Assembly (NCBI RefSeq): GCF_900451195.1
Contig: NZ_UGHR01000001.1
Span: 124,001 to 188,000, forward strand
Source: Iodobacter fluviatilis
GTDB lineage: Bacteria; Pseudomonadota; Gammaproteobacteria; Burkholderiales; Chitinibacteraceae
Length of the DNA stretch: 64,000 bases
Direction of reading: 5' to 3'
The notes beneath the pieces were generated by a model, which was not told the origin of the DNA, searched no databases, and was given only the letters and a program-made list of their open reading frames with translations. Made by a program: the position numbers and the translations under genes. Positions within the stretch are counted from its first letter, which is position 1, and every line of letters starts with the position of its first letter. This document shows, one piece after another, positions 18,192 to 26,210 of the stretch.

Positions 18192-19208
18192 ATGCTGCCC
18201 ATTCAATATAATTTTGATCTGAAAAACGCCAATACCCTCGGTTTGCCCGCCGTTGCCAGCCATTTTCTTCCGCTGACTGATCCCGCCCAATTCATTGAAC
18301 TTTGTCAGCATTCTGGCTTAAAAGCACTGCCATGGCGCGTTCTGGGGGGCGGCAGTAATTTGGTTTTGCCAGAGAAAATCAATGCATTGGTTATTGCTGT
18401 TGCTCTGAAAGGCCGCCGTTTGCTGAGGGAAGACGATGAAGCATGGTATGTCGCTGCAGCAGGCGGTGAAAACTGGCATGACTTTGTTACCTGGACTTTA
18501 GCTCAGGGCTGGGCAGGCTTAGAAAACTTATCGCTGATCCCCGGCACAGTGGGCGCAGCTCCTGTGCAAAATATTGGTGCTTATGGGGTGGAAGTCAAAG
18601 ATTGCCTGTTTGAGCTGACGGCTTATCGCCTTGAAGATGGCAGTGCACGGGTGTTTAGCGCGGCAGAATGCCAGTTTTCCTACCGGGACAGCTGTTTTAA
18701 GCAGGCCGAAGCAGGCAAATGGCTGATTGGCGAAGTCGTCTTTAAATTACCAAAGGCTGTCAGCATTAAAACCAATTATGGCGATATCGGGCAGGAGCTG
18801 GCCGCGCTGGACTTGCCTCCATCGGCCAGCGCAGTGGCTCAGGCGGTGATTAATGTACGCCAGCGCAAATTGCCTGATCCGGCGGTGATTGGTAATGCGG
18901 GCAGCTTTTTTAAAAACCCGATCGTGGCGGCTGAGCTGCGCGAGCAGGTGCTGGCCGCGCATCCAGAGCTGGTTTCCTATCCCGCAGGGCCGGATCATTA
19001 CAAACTGGCCGCAGGCTGGCTGATTGAGCGTGCTGGCTGGAAAGGCCGTCAGCTGGGGCCGGCAGGTATGTACCAGAAACAAGCTTTGGTGCTGGTCAAT
19101 CATGGCGGCGCAACGCAAAACGACATAGCTAAACTCACCGCAGCCGTACAGGCCGATGTGAAAGAAAAATTTGGCGTAACATTAGAGGCTGAGCCAGTTT
19201 GGTGGTGA
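18192..19208 (+). CDS. murB: UDP-N-acetylenolpyruvoylglucosamine reductase MurB
   Basis: MurB reduces UDP-GlcNAc-enolpyruvate to UDP-MurNAc in the cytosol, the second committed step of peptidoglycan synthesis, using FAD and NADPH. The 338-residue product is a type I MurB (E. coli 342). It has the FAD-binding VLGGGSNLVLP, NLSLIPGTVGAAPVQNIGAYGVE, and the catalytic serine in NAGSFFKNP, with EAEPVWW at the C-terminus. It stands between the chitinase terminator and a repeat cluster, so it is probably its own transcription unit. Confidence 0.96.
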   Translation: MLPIQYNFDLKNANTLGLPAVASHFLPLTDPAQFIELCQHSGLKALPWRVLGGGSNLVLPEKINALVIAVALKGRRLLREDDEAWYVAAAGGENWHDFVTWTLAQGWAGLENLSLIPGTVGAAPVQNIGAYGVEVKDCLFELTAYRLEDGSARVFSAAECQFSYRDSCFKQAEAGKWLIGEVVFKLPKAVSIKTNYGDIGQELAALDLPPSASAVAQAVINVRQRKLPDPAVIGNAGSFFKNPIVAAELREQVLAAHPELVSYPAGPDHYKLAAGWLIERAGWKGRQLGPAGMYQKQALVLVNHGGATQNDIAKLTAAVQADVKEKFGVTLEAEPVWW

Positions 19209-19257
19209 GTTTGATTGTTTTAGCTTTTTGCTCGAAATAAACCCCGCTTGTAGGGAA

Positions 19258-19342
19258 ATGCCGTTCACTTAAGCCGTTTGGTTTAAGTTCCCCCTTTTAC
19301 AAAGGGGGAGGCTAAGGTCAAAACCGCTCAAGTGAACGGTAT
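19258..19342. repeat. Inverted-repeat element around a CCCCCTTT unit
   Basis: Outer arms TGCCGTTCACTTAAGC and GCTCAAGTGAACGGTA are near-perfect complements. They enclose TTCCCCCTTTTACAAAGGGGGA, the same hairpin unit as at 3713 and inside hsdM, here nested in a second repeat type. Together with the next element it fills the murB-tatD gap. Confidence 0.65.
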
Positions 19343-19350
19343 TACCGCAT

Positions 19351-19444
19351 GTAGGGCGTGCTGTGCTTCGCCTATTGAGATGGCGCACTGCACATTCACT
19401 GTATAACTATTCGAGTTGCATGCAGAGTTTCGAGTGCGCCCTAC
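19351..19444. repeat. Inverted-repeat element with GTAGGGCG ends
   Basis: GTAGGGCGTG at 19351 faces GTGCGCCCTAC at 19434-19444. The ends are close to those of the 7968-8336 element. Its core is short (about 70 bp) with no coding potential. Confidence 0.6.
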
Positions 19445-19479
19445 AGATGTGACTAAGCCGATTTTCCGAGAGAAATCAT

Positions 19480-20241
19480 ATGTGGATAGACACTCATTGC
19501 CATCTGGATGCCCCTGAATTTGCCGCAGACCGGGATGAGGTGGTGGCGGCAGCAAGGCTGGCAGGGGTTCAGCAGATAGTGGTGCCTGCGGTGAGTGAGG
19601 CGACTTTTGCCGATGCGCTGACGATGCGCACCCGCTATGGCTGCTTTCCGGCTTTTGGCCTGCACCCGATTTATACGGCGGTGCATCGGGATGAGCATTT
19701 GCTGACTTTGCAGCATTATCTGGAACAGCATCAGCCAGTGGCGGTGGGGGAAATTGGGCTGGATTTTTATGTGCCCAATTTGGATGCCACTAGGCAGGTA
19801 GAGCTACTGGAAGCCCAGCTTAAGCTGGCACGGGATTTTGATCTGCCGGTGCTGCTGCATCTGCGCCGCGCTCAGGATCCGCTACTTAAATATTTGCGTA
19901 AATGGCGGGTTAAAGGCGGCATTGCCCATGCCTTTAATGGCAGCCTGCAACAGGCCGAAGTGTTTATATCATTGGGTTTTAAGCTGGGTTTTGGCGGGGC
20001 GATGACTTATTCAGGCTCGCAGCGGATACGCAAATTGGCCCGTGATTTACCTTTAGAAGCACTGGTAATGGAAACCGATGCCCCGGATATTCCGCCCGCT
20101 TGGCTGGATCGCCAGCGCAACCAACCCAGCGAACTCGTCAGGATGGCAGAGGTGCTGGCCGAGTTACGCGGGATTAGCCTTGAAGAACTAGCCGCCGCCA
20201 CAAGTGCCAATGCAAGGGCCGTACTGCCTAGATTGCTGTAG
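19480..20241 (+). CDS. TatD family metal-dependent deoxyribonuclease
   Basis: The 253-residue product is a TatD/YjjV-type amidohydrolase-fold DNase. Metal ligands are visible in order: DTHCHLD at the start, the glutamate in VGEIGLDFY, a histidine in PVLLHLRRAQ, HAFNGS, and METDAPDIPP near residue 205. Members trim single-stranded DNA ends in repair. Length is typical. It is probably monocistronic, since repeats flank it on both sides. A plausible ribosome site (GAGAG) lies about 11 bases upstream. Confidence 0.9.
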   Translation: MWIDTHCHLDAPEFAADRDEVVAAARLAGVQQIVVPAVSEATFADALTMRTRYGCFPAFGLHPIYTAVHRDEHLLTLQHYLEQHQPVAVGEIGLDFYVPNLDATRQVELLEAQLKLARDFDLPVLLHLRRAQDPLLKYLRKWRVKGGIAHAFNGSLQQAEVFISLGFKLGFGGAMTYSGSQRIRKLARDLPLEALVMETDAPDIPPAWLDRQRNQPSELVRMAEVLAELRGISLEELAAATSANARAVLPRLL

Positions 20242-20251
20242 GCGGCAGTTT

Positions 20252-20372
20252 AAAAAACCCAAATCTTGAACCATAGAGATTAGGAGAATACAGAGAATCA
20301 AGGAGAAAACCCCCGGTATGTTTTTCTCCGTGAAACTCTGTGTTCTACGTGTTTCAAGACTTGGTTTTTTTT
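20252..20372. repeat. 121-bp palindromic element, AAACCCAAATCTTGAA ends
   Basis: AAAAAACCCAAATCTTGAA at the left faces TTCAAGACTTGGTTTTTTT at the right. Inside is a second palindrome, CAGAG...GGAGAAAA with TTTTTCTCC...CTCTG. It can fold end to end and may act as a bidirectional terminator between tatD and trpS. A half copy is at 14207. Confidence 0.7.
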
Positions 20373-20417
20373 AAGCGCTTGAAGTTTTTATTGCTACTAG
20401 GTTTTGCCGTTGCCGAG

Positions 20418-21416
20418 TTAGCTAAAATAGTCCAACTCCAGTGCCGATTTGACTTCGCCCAGAGTGGCTGCCGCTACGGTGCGGGCACGGGCTGTACCGG
20501 CTTTTAAAATCTGCATCACGTGCGCCGGGTCTTTTGCAAGCTCCAGGCGGCGATTGCGGATAGGGGCAATCAATTCTTGCAGGCGTACTTCTAGGTGCTG
20601 CTTAATCACCGAATCAGCCAGACCACCCTTGCGATATTTGGCTTTTAAATCATCCACAAAGCTGATATCCGGCTCAAACGCATCCAGAAAGGTAAATACG
20701 GCATTGCCAGCCACCTGGCCAGGATCATTGATTTTTAAGTGTTTTGAATCGGTGTACATGCTTTTTACAAACTGAGTAATTTCATCCGGGCTGGCCGATA
20801 AATGCAGCGCATTGCCCTGAGATTTACTCATTTTTGCTTTACCATCCGGCCCGGGCAGGCGGCCCGTTTGCGGAATGATGGCTCGTGTTTCCAGCAGAAC
20901 ATCTTTACCAGCAAGAGCATTGAAGCGACGAACAATCTCGTTGGTTTGCTCAATCATCGGGGCTTGATCTGCGCCTACAGGAACGGCGGTGGCTTTAAAT
21001 GCCGTGATATCTGCAGCCTGGCTTACCGGGTAGGCTAAAAAGCCAGCCGGAATATCCCGCTGGAAGTTCTTCTGGCGAATTTCTTCTTTAACCGTAGGAT
21101 TGCGCTCAAGGCGGGCGACGGTCACCAGATTCATAAAGTAGTAAGTCAGCTCGGATAATTCCGGCACCTGCGATTGAATAAAGATCGTATTTTTAGCAGG
21201 ATCGAGGCCAACAGCGAGGTAATCGAGCGCAACTTCCAGCACATTTCGATGTACCACATCATGATCGGTATCGGTCAGTGCCTGGGCGTCAGCCAGCATT
21301 AAAAATTGTGTATGTTTGTCTTGAAAGGCAAGGCGGTTTTGCAATGAACCTACAAAGTGGCCTAAATGCAGCGGGCCAGTTGTTCGGTCACCAGTCAGAA
21401 TAATATGCGAAGTCAT
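20418..21416 (-). CDS. trpS: Tryptophanyl-tRNA synthetase
   Basis: TrpS charges tRNA-Trp. The 332-residue class I synthetase has the HIGH-type motif PLHLGHF near residue 16 and KMSKSQGN near residue 195. It also has FIQSQVPELSELTYYF and the residue run GADQAPMIEQTNEIVRRF. The frame opens 29 codons upstream, but the start MTSHIILTGDRTTG is supported by homology and by AAGGA about 8 bases before it. Upstream on the same strand lie a perfect hairpin and a possible leader peptide (21471-21621), suggesting control of trpS by attenuation. Confidence 0.95.
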   Translation of the reverse strand: MTSHIILTGDRTTGPLHLGHFVGSLQNRLAFQDKHTQFLMLADAQALTDTDHDVVHRNVLEVALDYLAVGLDPAKNTIFIQSQVPELSELTYYFMNLVTVARLERNPTVKEEIRQKNFQRDIPAGFLAYPVSQAADITAFKATAVPVGADQAPMIEQTNEIVRRFNALAGKDVLLETRAIIPQTGRLPGPDGKAKMSKSQGNALHLSASPDEITQFVKSMYTDSKHLKINDPGQVAGNAVFTFLDAFEPDISFVDDLKAKYRKGGLADSVIKQHLEVRLQELIAPIRNRRLELAKDPAHVMQILKAGTARARTVAAATLGEVKSALELDYFS

Positions 21417-21470
21417 GTACTCGATCCTTGTTTGGATTAAAGCCGCCGAGCCCATGGGGTATGTGGATAT

Positions 21471-21500
21471 AACAATGCCGCCTGGACCGGCGGCATTGTT
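21471..21500 (-). promoter_or_regulatory. Perfect 12-bp stem hairpin in the trpS leader
   Basis: AACAATGCCGCC and GGCGGCATTGTT form a perfect 12-bp stem with a 6-base loop, 54 bases before the trpS ATG and 13 bases after the stop of the possible leader peptide. No T-run follows on the minus strand (ATATCC), so it is not a classical terminator. Confidence 0.6.
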
Positions 21501-21513
21501 CAATAAAATGAGC

Positions 21514-21621
21514 TTAAGCCGCCAGTAACATATATTGGCGGTAGTACCAGCTCTGGGCTGGGGGTGTAGCGAAAAGGGTGGCTTGAGTTGCTTTCATGGC
21601 CATCACTATTGCAGCTTTCAT
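21514..21621 (-). CDS. Possible 35-residue leader peptide upstream of trpS
   Basis: ATG at 21621 opens 35 codons ending with TAA at 21514. Residues 9-35 read MKATQATLF, ATPPAQ, then SWYYRQYMLLAA. The aromatic cluster with a single Trp (codon 25) directly upstream of a tryptophanyl-tRNA synthetase gene, followed by a perfect hairpin, is what a translation-dependent attenuator would look like. The ribosome site is weak. One Trp codon is fewer than in trpL-type leaders. Coding status is unproven. Confidence 0.4.
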   Translation of the reverse strand: MKAAIVMAMKATQATLFATPPAQSWYYRQYMLLAA

Positions 21622-21667
21622 GCCGTCTGTCTAGCGTATTGGGTTACTTAATGATAACTATTGTTGT

Positions 21668-22465
21668 TTAGGTTTTGTTACAGCCGCAGACAGGGCAGGC
21701 CGGATCACGCTTATAGCGCATTTCCCGCCATTGCATATTGCGCGCATCCAGCAGCTGTAAACGTCCTATCAGCGGGCTGCCAAGGCCAATTATCAGTTTG
21801 AGTGCTTCTGCTGCCTGTGCGGCTCCAATCATCCCTACGAGAGGGGCAAAAACCCCAAAAGTAGCACATGGGCCATCGCTGGCCTCGCCTTCCTCACCAA
21901 ACAAACAGTGGTAACAAGGAGCGTTGTCCAGCCGCGAATCAAAAGCCGTAAGCTGCCCGTCAAAGCGAACTGCAGCACCAGAAACCAGTGGCACTTTATG
22001 CTTCACACAGGCGCGGTTTACGGCATGGCGGGTTGCAAAATTATCACAGCAATCTAGTACGATATCAGCGGCGGCAACAAGCTGATCCAGCTCTTTGTCT
22101 GTTGCTCTTGTACTCAGAGCATTAACCTTGATGTGCGGGTTCAGTGCATAAATAGTCTGAGCGGCAGATAGCGCTTTATTCTGGCCCAGACTGGCGGTGC
22201 TATGGATGATCTGGCGCTGCAAATTTGATAAATCAACCTGATCATGATCCACAATGGTGAGAGTCCCCACGCCCGCCGATGCCAGATATAGTGCCGCTGG
22301 TGATCCTAAGCCTCCGGCACCAATTAACAGTACATGGGCTTGGCTGATTTTTTCTTGGCCTTCAATGCCCATTTCATCGAGCAGAATATGGCGGCTGTAG
22401 CGTAGCAGGGCTTGATCATCCAGCGTGTCTTCGGTGCTGGCAGAAAGGTTTGGGCAGAAGCGCAT
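21668..22465 (-). CDS. E1-like adenylyltransferase, MoeB/ThiF family
   Basis: The 265-residue product activates the C-terminus of a ubiquitin-like sulfur carrier (MoaD or ThiS) by adenylation, for molybdopterin or thiamine synthesis. It has the nucleotide motif VLLIGAGGLGSPAALYLASAGVG, the conserved DLSNLQRQIIH, the catalytic Asp region VLDCCDNFATRHAVN, and zinc-binding Cys pairs PCYHCLF and CPVCGC. No C-terminal rhodanese domain is present, so it resembles MoeB or ThiF rather than MOCS3. Context (no moa or thi genes nearby) does not separate the two. Confidence 0.9.
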   Translation of the reverse strand: MRFCPNLSASTEDTLDDQALLRYSRHILLDEMGIEGQEKISQAHVLLIGAGGLGSPAALYLASAGVGTLTIVDHDQVDLSNLQRQIIHSTASLGQNKALSAAQTIYALNPHIKVNALSTRATDKELDQLVAAADIVLDCCDNFATRHAVNRACVKHKVPLVSGAAVRFDGQLTAFDSRLDNAPCYHCLFGEEGEASDGPCATFGVFAPLVGMIGAAQAAEALKLIIGLGSPLIGRLQLLDARNMQWREMRYKRDPACPVCGCNKT

Positions 22466-22652
22466 GGCTGAAAATCGCAGTTAGGGTGAGAAATTATACG
22501 AGATGGAGGCGGTTGCTGTGTGTTTGGGCTTAAAAAGCGGGAGGGTAAGGCTAGATCATGAGGCGGCGAAACGCTTTTTTTTAAACTTTTTTTGCTTCGT
22601 CAAAAATTGCGCTAGCCATACTCAGGGCTAGGGGTTTTAACACAGCACTCCC

Positions 22653-23054
22653 TTATAAATACCGCCGTAATTCTTCGGGTGTTTCATCGTGATCGCCGTG
22701 AGGATGTTTTTCCCATACTTTAACGTAGACATCACGGCTTTTTACATTGTGTTCGGGAATTTCTAAATTGCTGCAGGCAATATCTTCGCAATAGTGGACG
22801 AGGGCGCGTTTGATTTTGCTCAGGATGCTTTCATCTAAATGAAAACCCGCTTGTTTTAGCTGATTTTCCAACCACAGTAAACGGTATTGGGGTAAGTGGT
22901 AGAGCACGCTGATACAGTGCTTATGATCTGAGTCATGTGCAATAACTCCCTCTAAAGAATTCAAAAAGAGTACGGCATGCAGGGCTTGATCTGGCGGAAG
23001 CGGATAGAGCTGAATCAAATGATGCCTGGCACCGTTGCTTAAGCAGGGTTTCAT
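22653..23054 (-). CDS. Conserved-looking hypothetical protein
   Basis: The 133-residue product is soluble, with many His (HDSDHKHCISVLYHLPQYRLLWLENQL) and a polar C-terminus HDETPEELRRYL. No signal or membrane segment is seen. It lies just downstream of the ctpA terminator on the same strand, so it is likely transcribed separately. An AGGAGGAT tract (complement of 23060-23067) gives a strong ribosome site for this start. I do not recognise the family; the good start signal and coherent codon use argue that it is a real gene. Confidence 0.65.
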   Translation of the reverse strand: MKPCLSNGARHHLIQLYPLPPDQALHAVLFLNSLEGVIAHDSDHKHCISVLYHLPQYRLLWLENQLKQAGFHLDESILSKIKRALVHYCEDIACSNLEIPEHNVKSRDVYVKVWEKHPHGDHDETPEELRRYL

Positions 23055-23111
23055 CGCGATCCTCCTGAGGATGTTTTAGTTTAGGCCGATGAAACTTACT
23101 TTGCACGCAAT

Positions 23112-23136
23112 GAAAAACAGCTCCCGGAGGAGCTGT
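23112..23136 (-). terminator. Rho-independent terminator of ctpA
   Basis: ACAGCTCC (23117-23124), loop CGGA, GGAGCTGT (23129-23136). On the minus strand a T-run (complement of 23112-23116) follows. Confidence 0.85.
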
Positions 23137-23160
23137 CTGATCAGATGCAGGTTGCGGCTG

Positions 23161-24624
23161 TTATTTAGCAGGCGCGGCTACATTTTTATTTTGCAAAATC
23201 TGCTGCACTTTCAGGATATTCAGCGCTTGTTGCAACTGGTAGTCGTTTTTCGAAGCAATTTCACGAGGATTGTCTTCAGCTGTTTCGCTGGCTGAGGCTG
23301 GCTTCAGCTTTTTAATTTCTGCTTTGATTTCCGTTTTGGTTTCAGATGCTGTTTTTTTGCTGCCAGCGTCTTTGTCATTTGGATTATCTAAGCGGTGGCC
23401 CAAATCGGCTTCACGAATACGGAAGGCGCTTTGCTCCTTGCCGTTAAGCACTGCTTCTTCGACTTCAATATCCGGTGTAATGCCCTTTAACTGAATTGAG
23501 CGGCCAAGTGGCGTGAAATAACGAGCGGTGGTCAGCTTCAGCGCCGTTTTGTTATCAATAGGCATAATGGTCTGCACCGATGCCTTACCGAAGGTTTGCG
23601 TACCCACCACAATAGCGCGTTTATGGTCTTGCAATGCACCCGCTACAATTTCGGAAGCCGAAGCAGAGCCGCCGTTCACTAAGACCACCAGCGGGACGTT
23701 TTTCACTTCTTTAGGTGTGTTTTTAAAGTAATCTTCTCGGCCATTCTGACGCAGATAGTTTTCTTTGCTTGCTGTCAGCTTGATTTTGGAATCAGGCGTA
23801 CGGCCTTCGGTATAAACCACTAAAGCATCTTTAGGTAAGAATGCAGCAGAAACACCCACGGCACCATTTAACAGGCCACCTGGATCATTCCGTAAATCGA
23901 GCACAACGCCTTTAAGTGGCGCTTTATTTTCTTTGTACAGCGCATCAAGGGCCTGAGCTACGTTTTCTGTGGTGTGCTCCTGGAACTGTGCTACTCGAAT
24001 GTAGCCATAGCCCGGCTCGGCCAGTTTGGATTTCACGCTCTGTACTTTAATCACGGCACGCTTGAGCGTCAGGATAATCGGCTTGCCTTCGCCCTTACGC
24101 AGCATGGTCAGCGTCACCGACGAGCCAATTTTGCCGCGCATTTTAGTCACGGCATCATTGAGCGACATGCCTTGTACCGGTGTTTCATCAATCTTGGCAA
24201 TAAAATCACCCGCTTTTACTCCTGCACGATAGGCAGGGGTGTCTTCAATGGGCGACACAACGCGTACCAGCCCGTCTTCCATGCTGACTTCTATTCCAAG
24301 GCCGCCAAATTCGCCTTGGGTTTGAATCTGCATATCTTTGAAGGCTTCGGCATCCAGATAAGTAGAGTGCGGATCAAGACCGGATACCATGCCTTTAATG
24401 GCTTCGGTAATGAGTTTTTTATCTTCGACTGGCTCTACATAGCTCTGCTTGATTAGGCCAAAAACAGTAGAAAATGCACGCAGCTCTTCAACGGGTAAGG
24501 GGTTGCCTCCCGCATCTTTATCAGCCACTGCGTTAAAGGAAAGACTCAGGGCAATGCCCAGACCTGCACCTGCCAGTAGCAAGGCAATCTTTTGGAGCTT
24601 TGGTTTTTTGTTGCTCGAGGACAT
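23161..24624 (-). CDS. ctpA: S41 family carboxyl-terminal processing protease
   Basis: A periplasmic serine protease of 487 residues. The N-terminal helix (about 13-33, IALLLAGAGLGIALSLSFNA) is a signal peptide or anchor. A PDZ domain lies at about 105-185 (GGLGIEVSMEDGLVRVVSPI). The S41 domain has the catalytic serine in NGGSASASEIVAGAL and the lysine in GTQTFGKASVQ. The C-terminal tail is Lys/Glu-rich. CtpA proteases trim cell-wall hydrolases and lipoproteins; here it follows envC, itself a hydrolase activator, with a 45-bp gap, in the common gpmI-envC-ctpA order. Confidence 0.93.
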   Translation of the reverse strand: MSSSNKKPKLQKIALLLAGAGLGIALSLSFNAVADKDAGGNPLPVEELRAFSTVFGLIKQSYVEPVEDKKLITEAIKGMVSGLDPHSTYLDAEAFKDMQIQTQGEFGGLGIEVSMEDGLVRVVSPIEDTPAYRAGVKAGDFIAKIDETPVQGMSLNDAVTKMRGKIGSSVTLTMLRKGEGKPIILTLKRAVIKVQSVKSKLAEPGYGYIRVAQFQEHTTENVAQALDALYKENKAPLKGVVLDLRNDPGGLLNGAVGVSAAFLPKDALVVYTEGRTPDSKIKLTASKENYLRQNGREDYFKNTPKEVKNVPLVVLVNGGSASASEIVAGALQDHKRAIVVGTQTFGKASVQTIMPIDNKTALKLTTARYFTPLGRSIQLKGITPDIEVEEAVLNGKEQSAFRIREADLGHRLDNPNDKDAGSKKTASETKTEIKAEIKKLKPASASETAEDNPREIASKNDYQLQQALNILKVQQILQNKNVAAPAK

Positions 24625-24669
24625 CCGTGTTTTCCTGTTATAGGCTTGCTGATAAGGGCGTCGTAATTG

Positions 24670-25977
24670 TTAGCCAGCCCACGCCAATGGGTCTACGGGG
24701 CGGCCGTTTTGTCTTAATTCAAAGTATAAGCCGGAATCTGCCATTCCACCGCTGTTACCACTGGTGGCAATGCTGTCCCCAGCCTTAATCGTATCACCGA
24801 CTTGCTTAAGAATGCTCTCATTCGCAGCGTAAATACTCATGTAGCCACCGCCGTGATCGACGATCAGCATATTGCCAAAGCCGCGTAACCAATCGGCAAA
24901 AACGACGCGACCACTGGCTACGGCTTTGACACTCTGGCCGGATGCTGCACGGATGAATACACCTTTCCATTGCCCGCCTTCGCCACGTGCCGTGCCATAA
25001 CGGCCGGTGATTTCTCCCTTGATCGGTAAGCGCAGCTTACCTTTGAGCGATGCAAAGGCTTGTCCTGATTGGCCTGCATCTGGCAACGCAGTCGTGACTT
25101 CTGGCTCGGGCTCTACCTTGGGTGCGGGTTTTCCTGCGGCTTTTGCTTTGGCCTGAGCTGCCGCATTACGTGCGGCGCGCTCCTTGGCTTTTTTCTCAGC
25201 AAGCAGCTTGGCCTGGACGGCTTTTTTTGCGCGCTCCAGTTCTTGGCGTTTGATAATGGCGTTGAGCTTATCAACCAGCCCAGTCAGGCGTTTCTCATCG
25301 GCGGCCAGTTTTTGGATTTGATTACGCTGGCTGCTGATTTCTTGTGAGAGGTTACTCACGATTTGCTGTTTTTCCTGCTGCTCGGAAACTAGCATTTCTT
25401 TTTGCTGTTTTTTTCTTTGCGCAAGCTGTTGCAAAGCTTCATTTTTTTGCCGGATATCTTCACTTAAACGGGAAAGCTCACTCAGCTGCGCTTCCAATTT
25501 ATTTGCCAGTTGAAGTTGCGAGCGGCTGATATAGCGGTAATAAGTGAGCTCGCGGCTGACTTGATTAGGGTCTTGCTGATTGAGCAGCAGACGCCATGCT
25601 TCAATTTGCCCGGCTTTGTAGCGAGTTTTAAGGATTTTCCCTAGGCGAAGTTGGCTGGCCTGAATCCCTTTACGGGTACTGCTGATATCGTTTTCAAGGC
25701 GGGAAATTTCAGCGCTGGTGAGGGCTTGCTCTTGCTGCATGGAGCTAAGAACGCGATTTGCATCGGAAATCGCTGTTTCAGAGTCTTTTAAAGCGTCACT
25801 GGCTTCGCTGCGCTGCGATTCATTGGCTGCAAGGTCTTTTTTTAGCTCTTGCAACTGCCCACGTAAGTCTTTTAACTCAGCTTGTTTCGCTTCGGATTCC
25901 TGTTTAGGCGCGGCAGGCGGAGACGGTGCAGCAAGTGCACAGCTTGTAAGCATTAAAAGAAAAAGCGCTCTGAGCAT
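24670..25977 (-). CDS. envC: Murein hydrolase activator EnvC
   Basis: EnvC activates N-acetylmuramyl-L-alanine amidases at the division septum. The 435-residue product has a signal peptide (LFLLMLTSCALAAP), a long coiled coil (about 25-255, rich in Glu, Lys and Gln), an Ala/Lys-rich hinge, and a C-terminal LytM (M23) domain (about 310-435). The LytM domain appears degenerate at metal sites, as in other EnvC proteins that activate rather than cut (no HxH near the end; the ELRQNGRPVDPLAW tail is typical). It lies upstream of ctpA on the same strand. Confidence 0.93.
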   Translation of the reverse strand: MLRALFLLMLTSCALAAPSPPAAPKQESEAKQAELKDLRGQLQELKKDLAANESQRSEASDALKDSETAISDANRVLSSMQQEQALTSAEISRLENDISSTRKGIQASQLRLGKILKTRYKAGQIEAWRLLLNQQDPNQVSRELTYYRYISRSQLQLANKLEAQLSELSRLSEDIRQKNEALQQLAQRKKQQKEMLVSEQQEKQQIVSNLSQEISSQRNQIQKLAADEKRLTGLVDKLNAIIKRQELERAKKAVQAKLLAEKKAKERAARNAAAQAKAKAAGKPAPKVEPEPEVTTALPDAGQSGQAFASLKGKLRLPIKGEITGRYGTARGEGGQWKGVFIRAASGQSVKAVASGRVVFADWLRGFGNMLIVDHGGGYMSIYAANESILKQVGDTIKAGDSIATSGNSGGMADSGLYFELRQNGRPVDPLAWAG

Positions 25978-26132
25978 TCTTATCAGTTTACCAAGAATTT
26001 ACCCTTACTCAGGGATGGTTTAAGCCTGCCTAGGCTTAAAAATGAGAGTGAAGTATGGCAGGTGTAATACCTGCAAATGAATCGCTTACTTCCCTGATTT
26101 CTTATTCTTTAAGCATCATAAAGCAAAAATAT

Positions 26133-26167
26133 AAGCGATCTGACCACTTGCTGGTGGTCAGTCGCTT
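26133..26167 (-). terminator. Terminator hairpin after gpmI
   Basis: AAGCGA-CTGACCAC pairs with GTGGTCAG-TCGCTT, a stem of about 14 bp. On the minus strand ATATTTTTG follows. It lies 44 bases after the gpmI stop, so envC is probably transcribed from its own promoter. Confidence 0.75.
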
Positions 26168-26210
26168 TACGGATTACATCCTGACTATCTTACCAAATGC
26201 CAAAAGCCGC

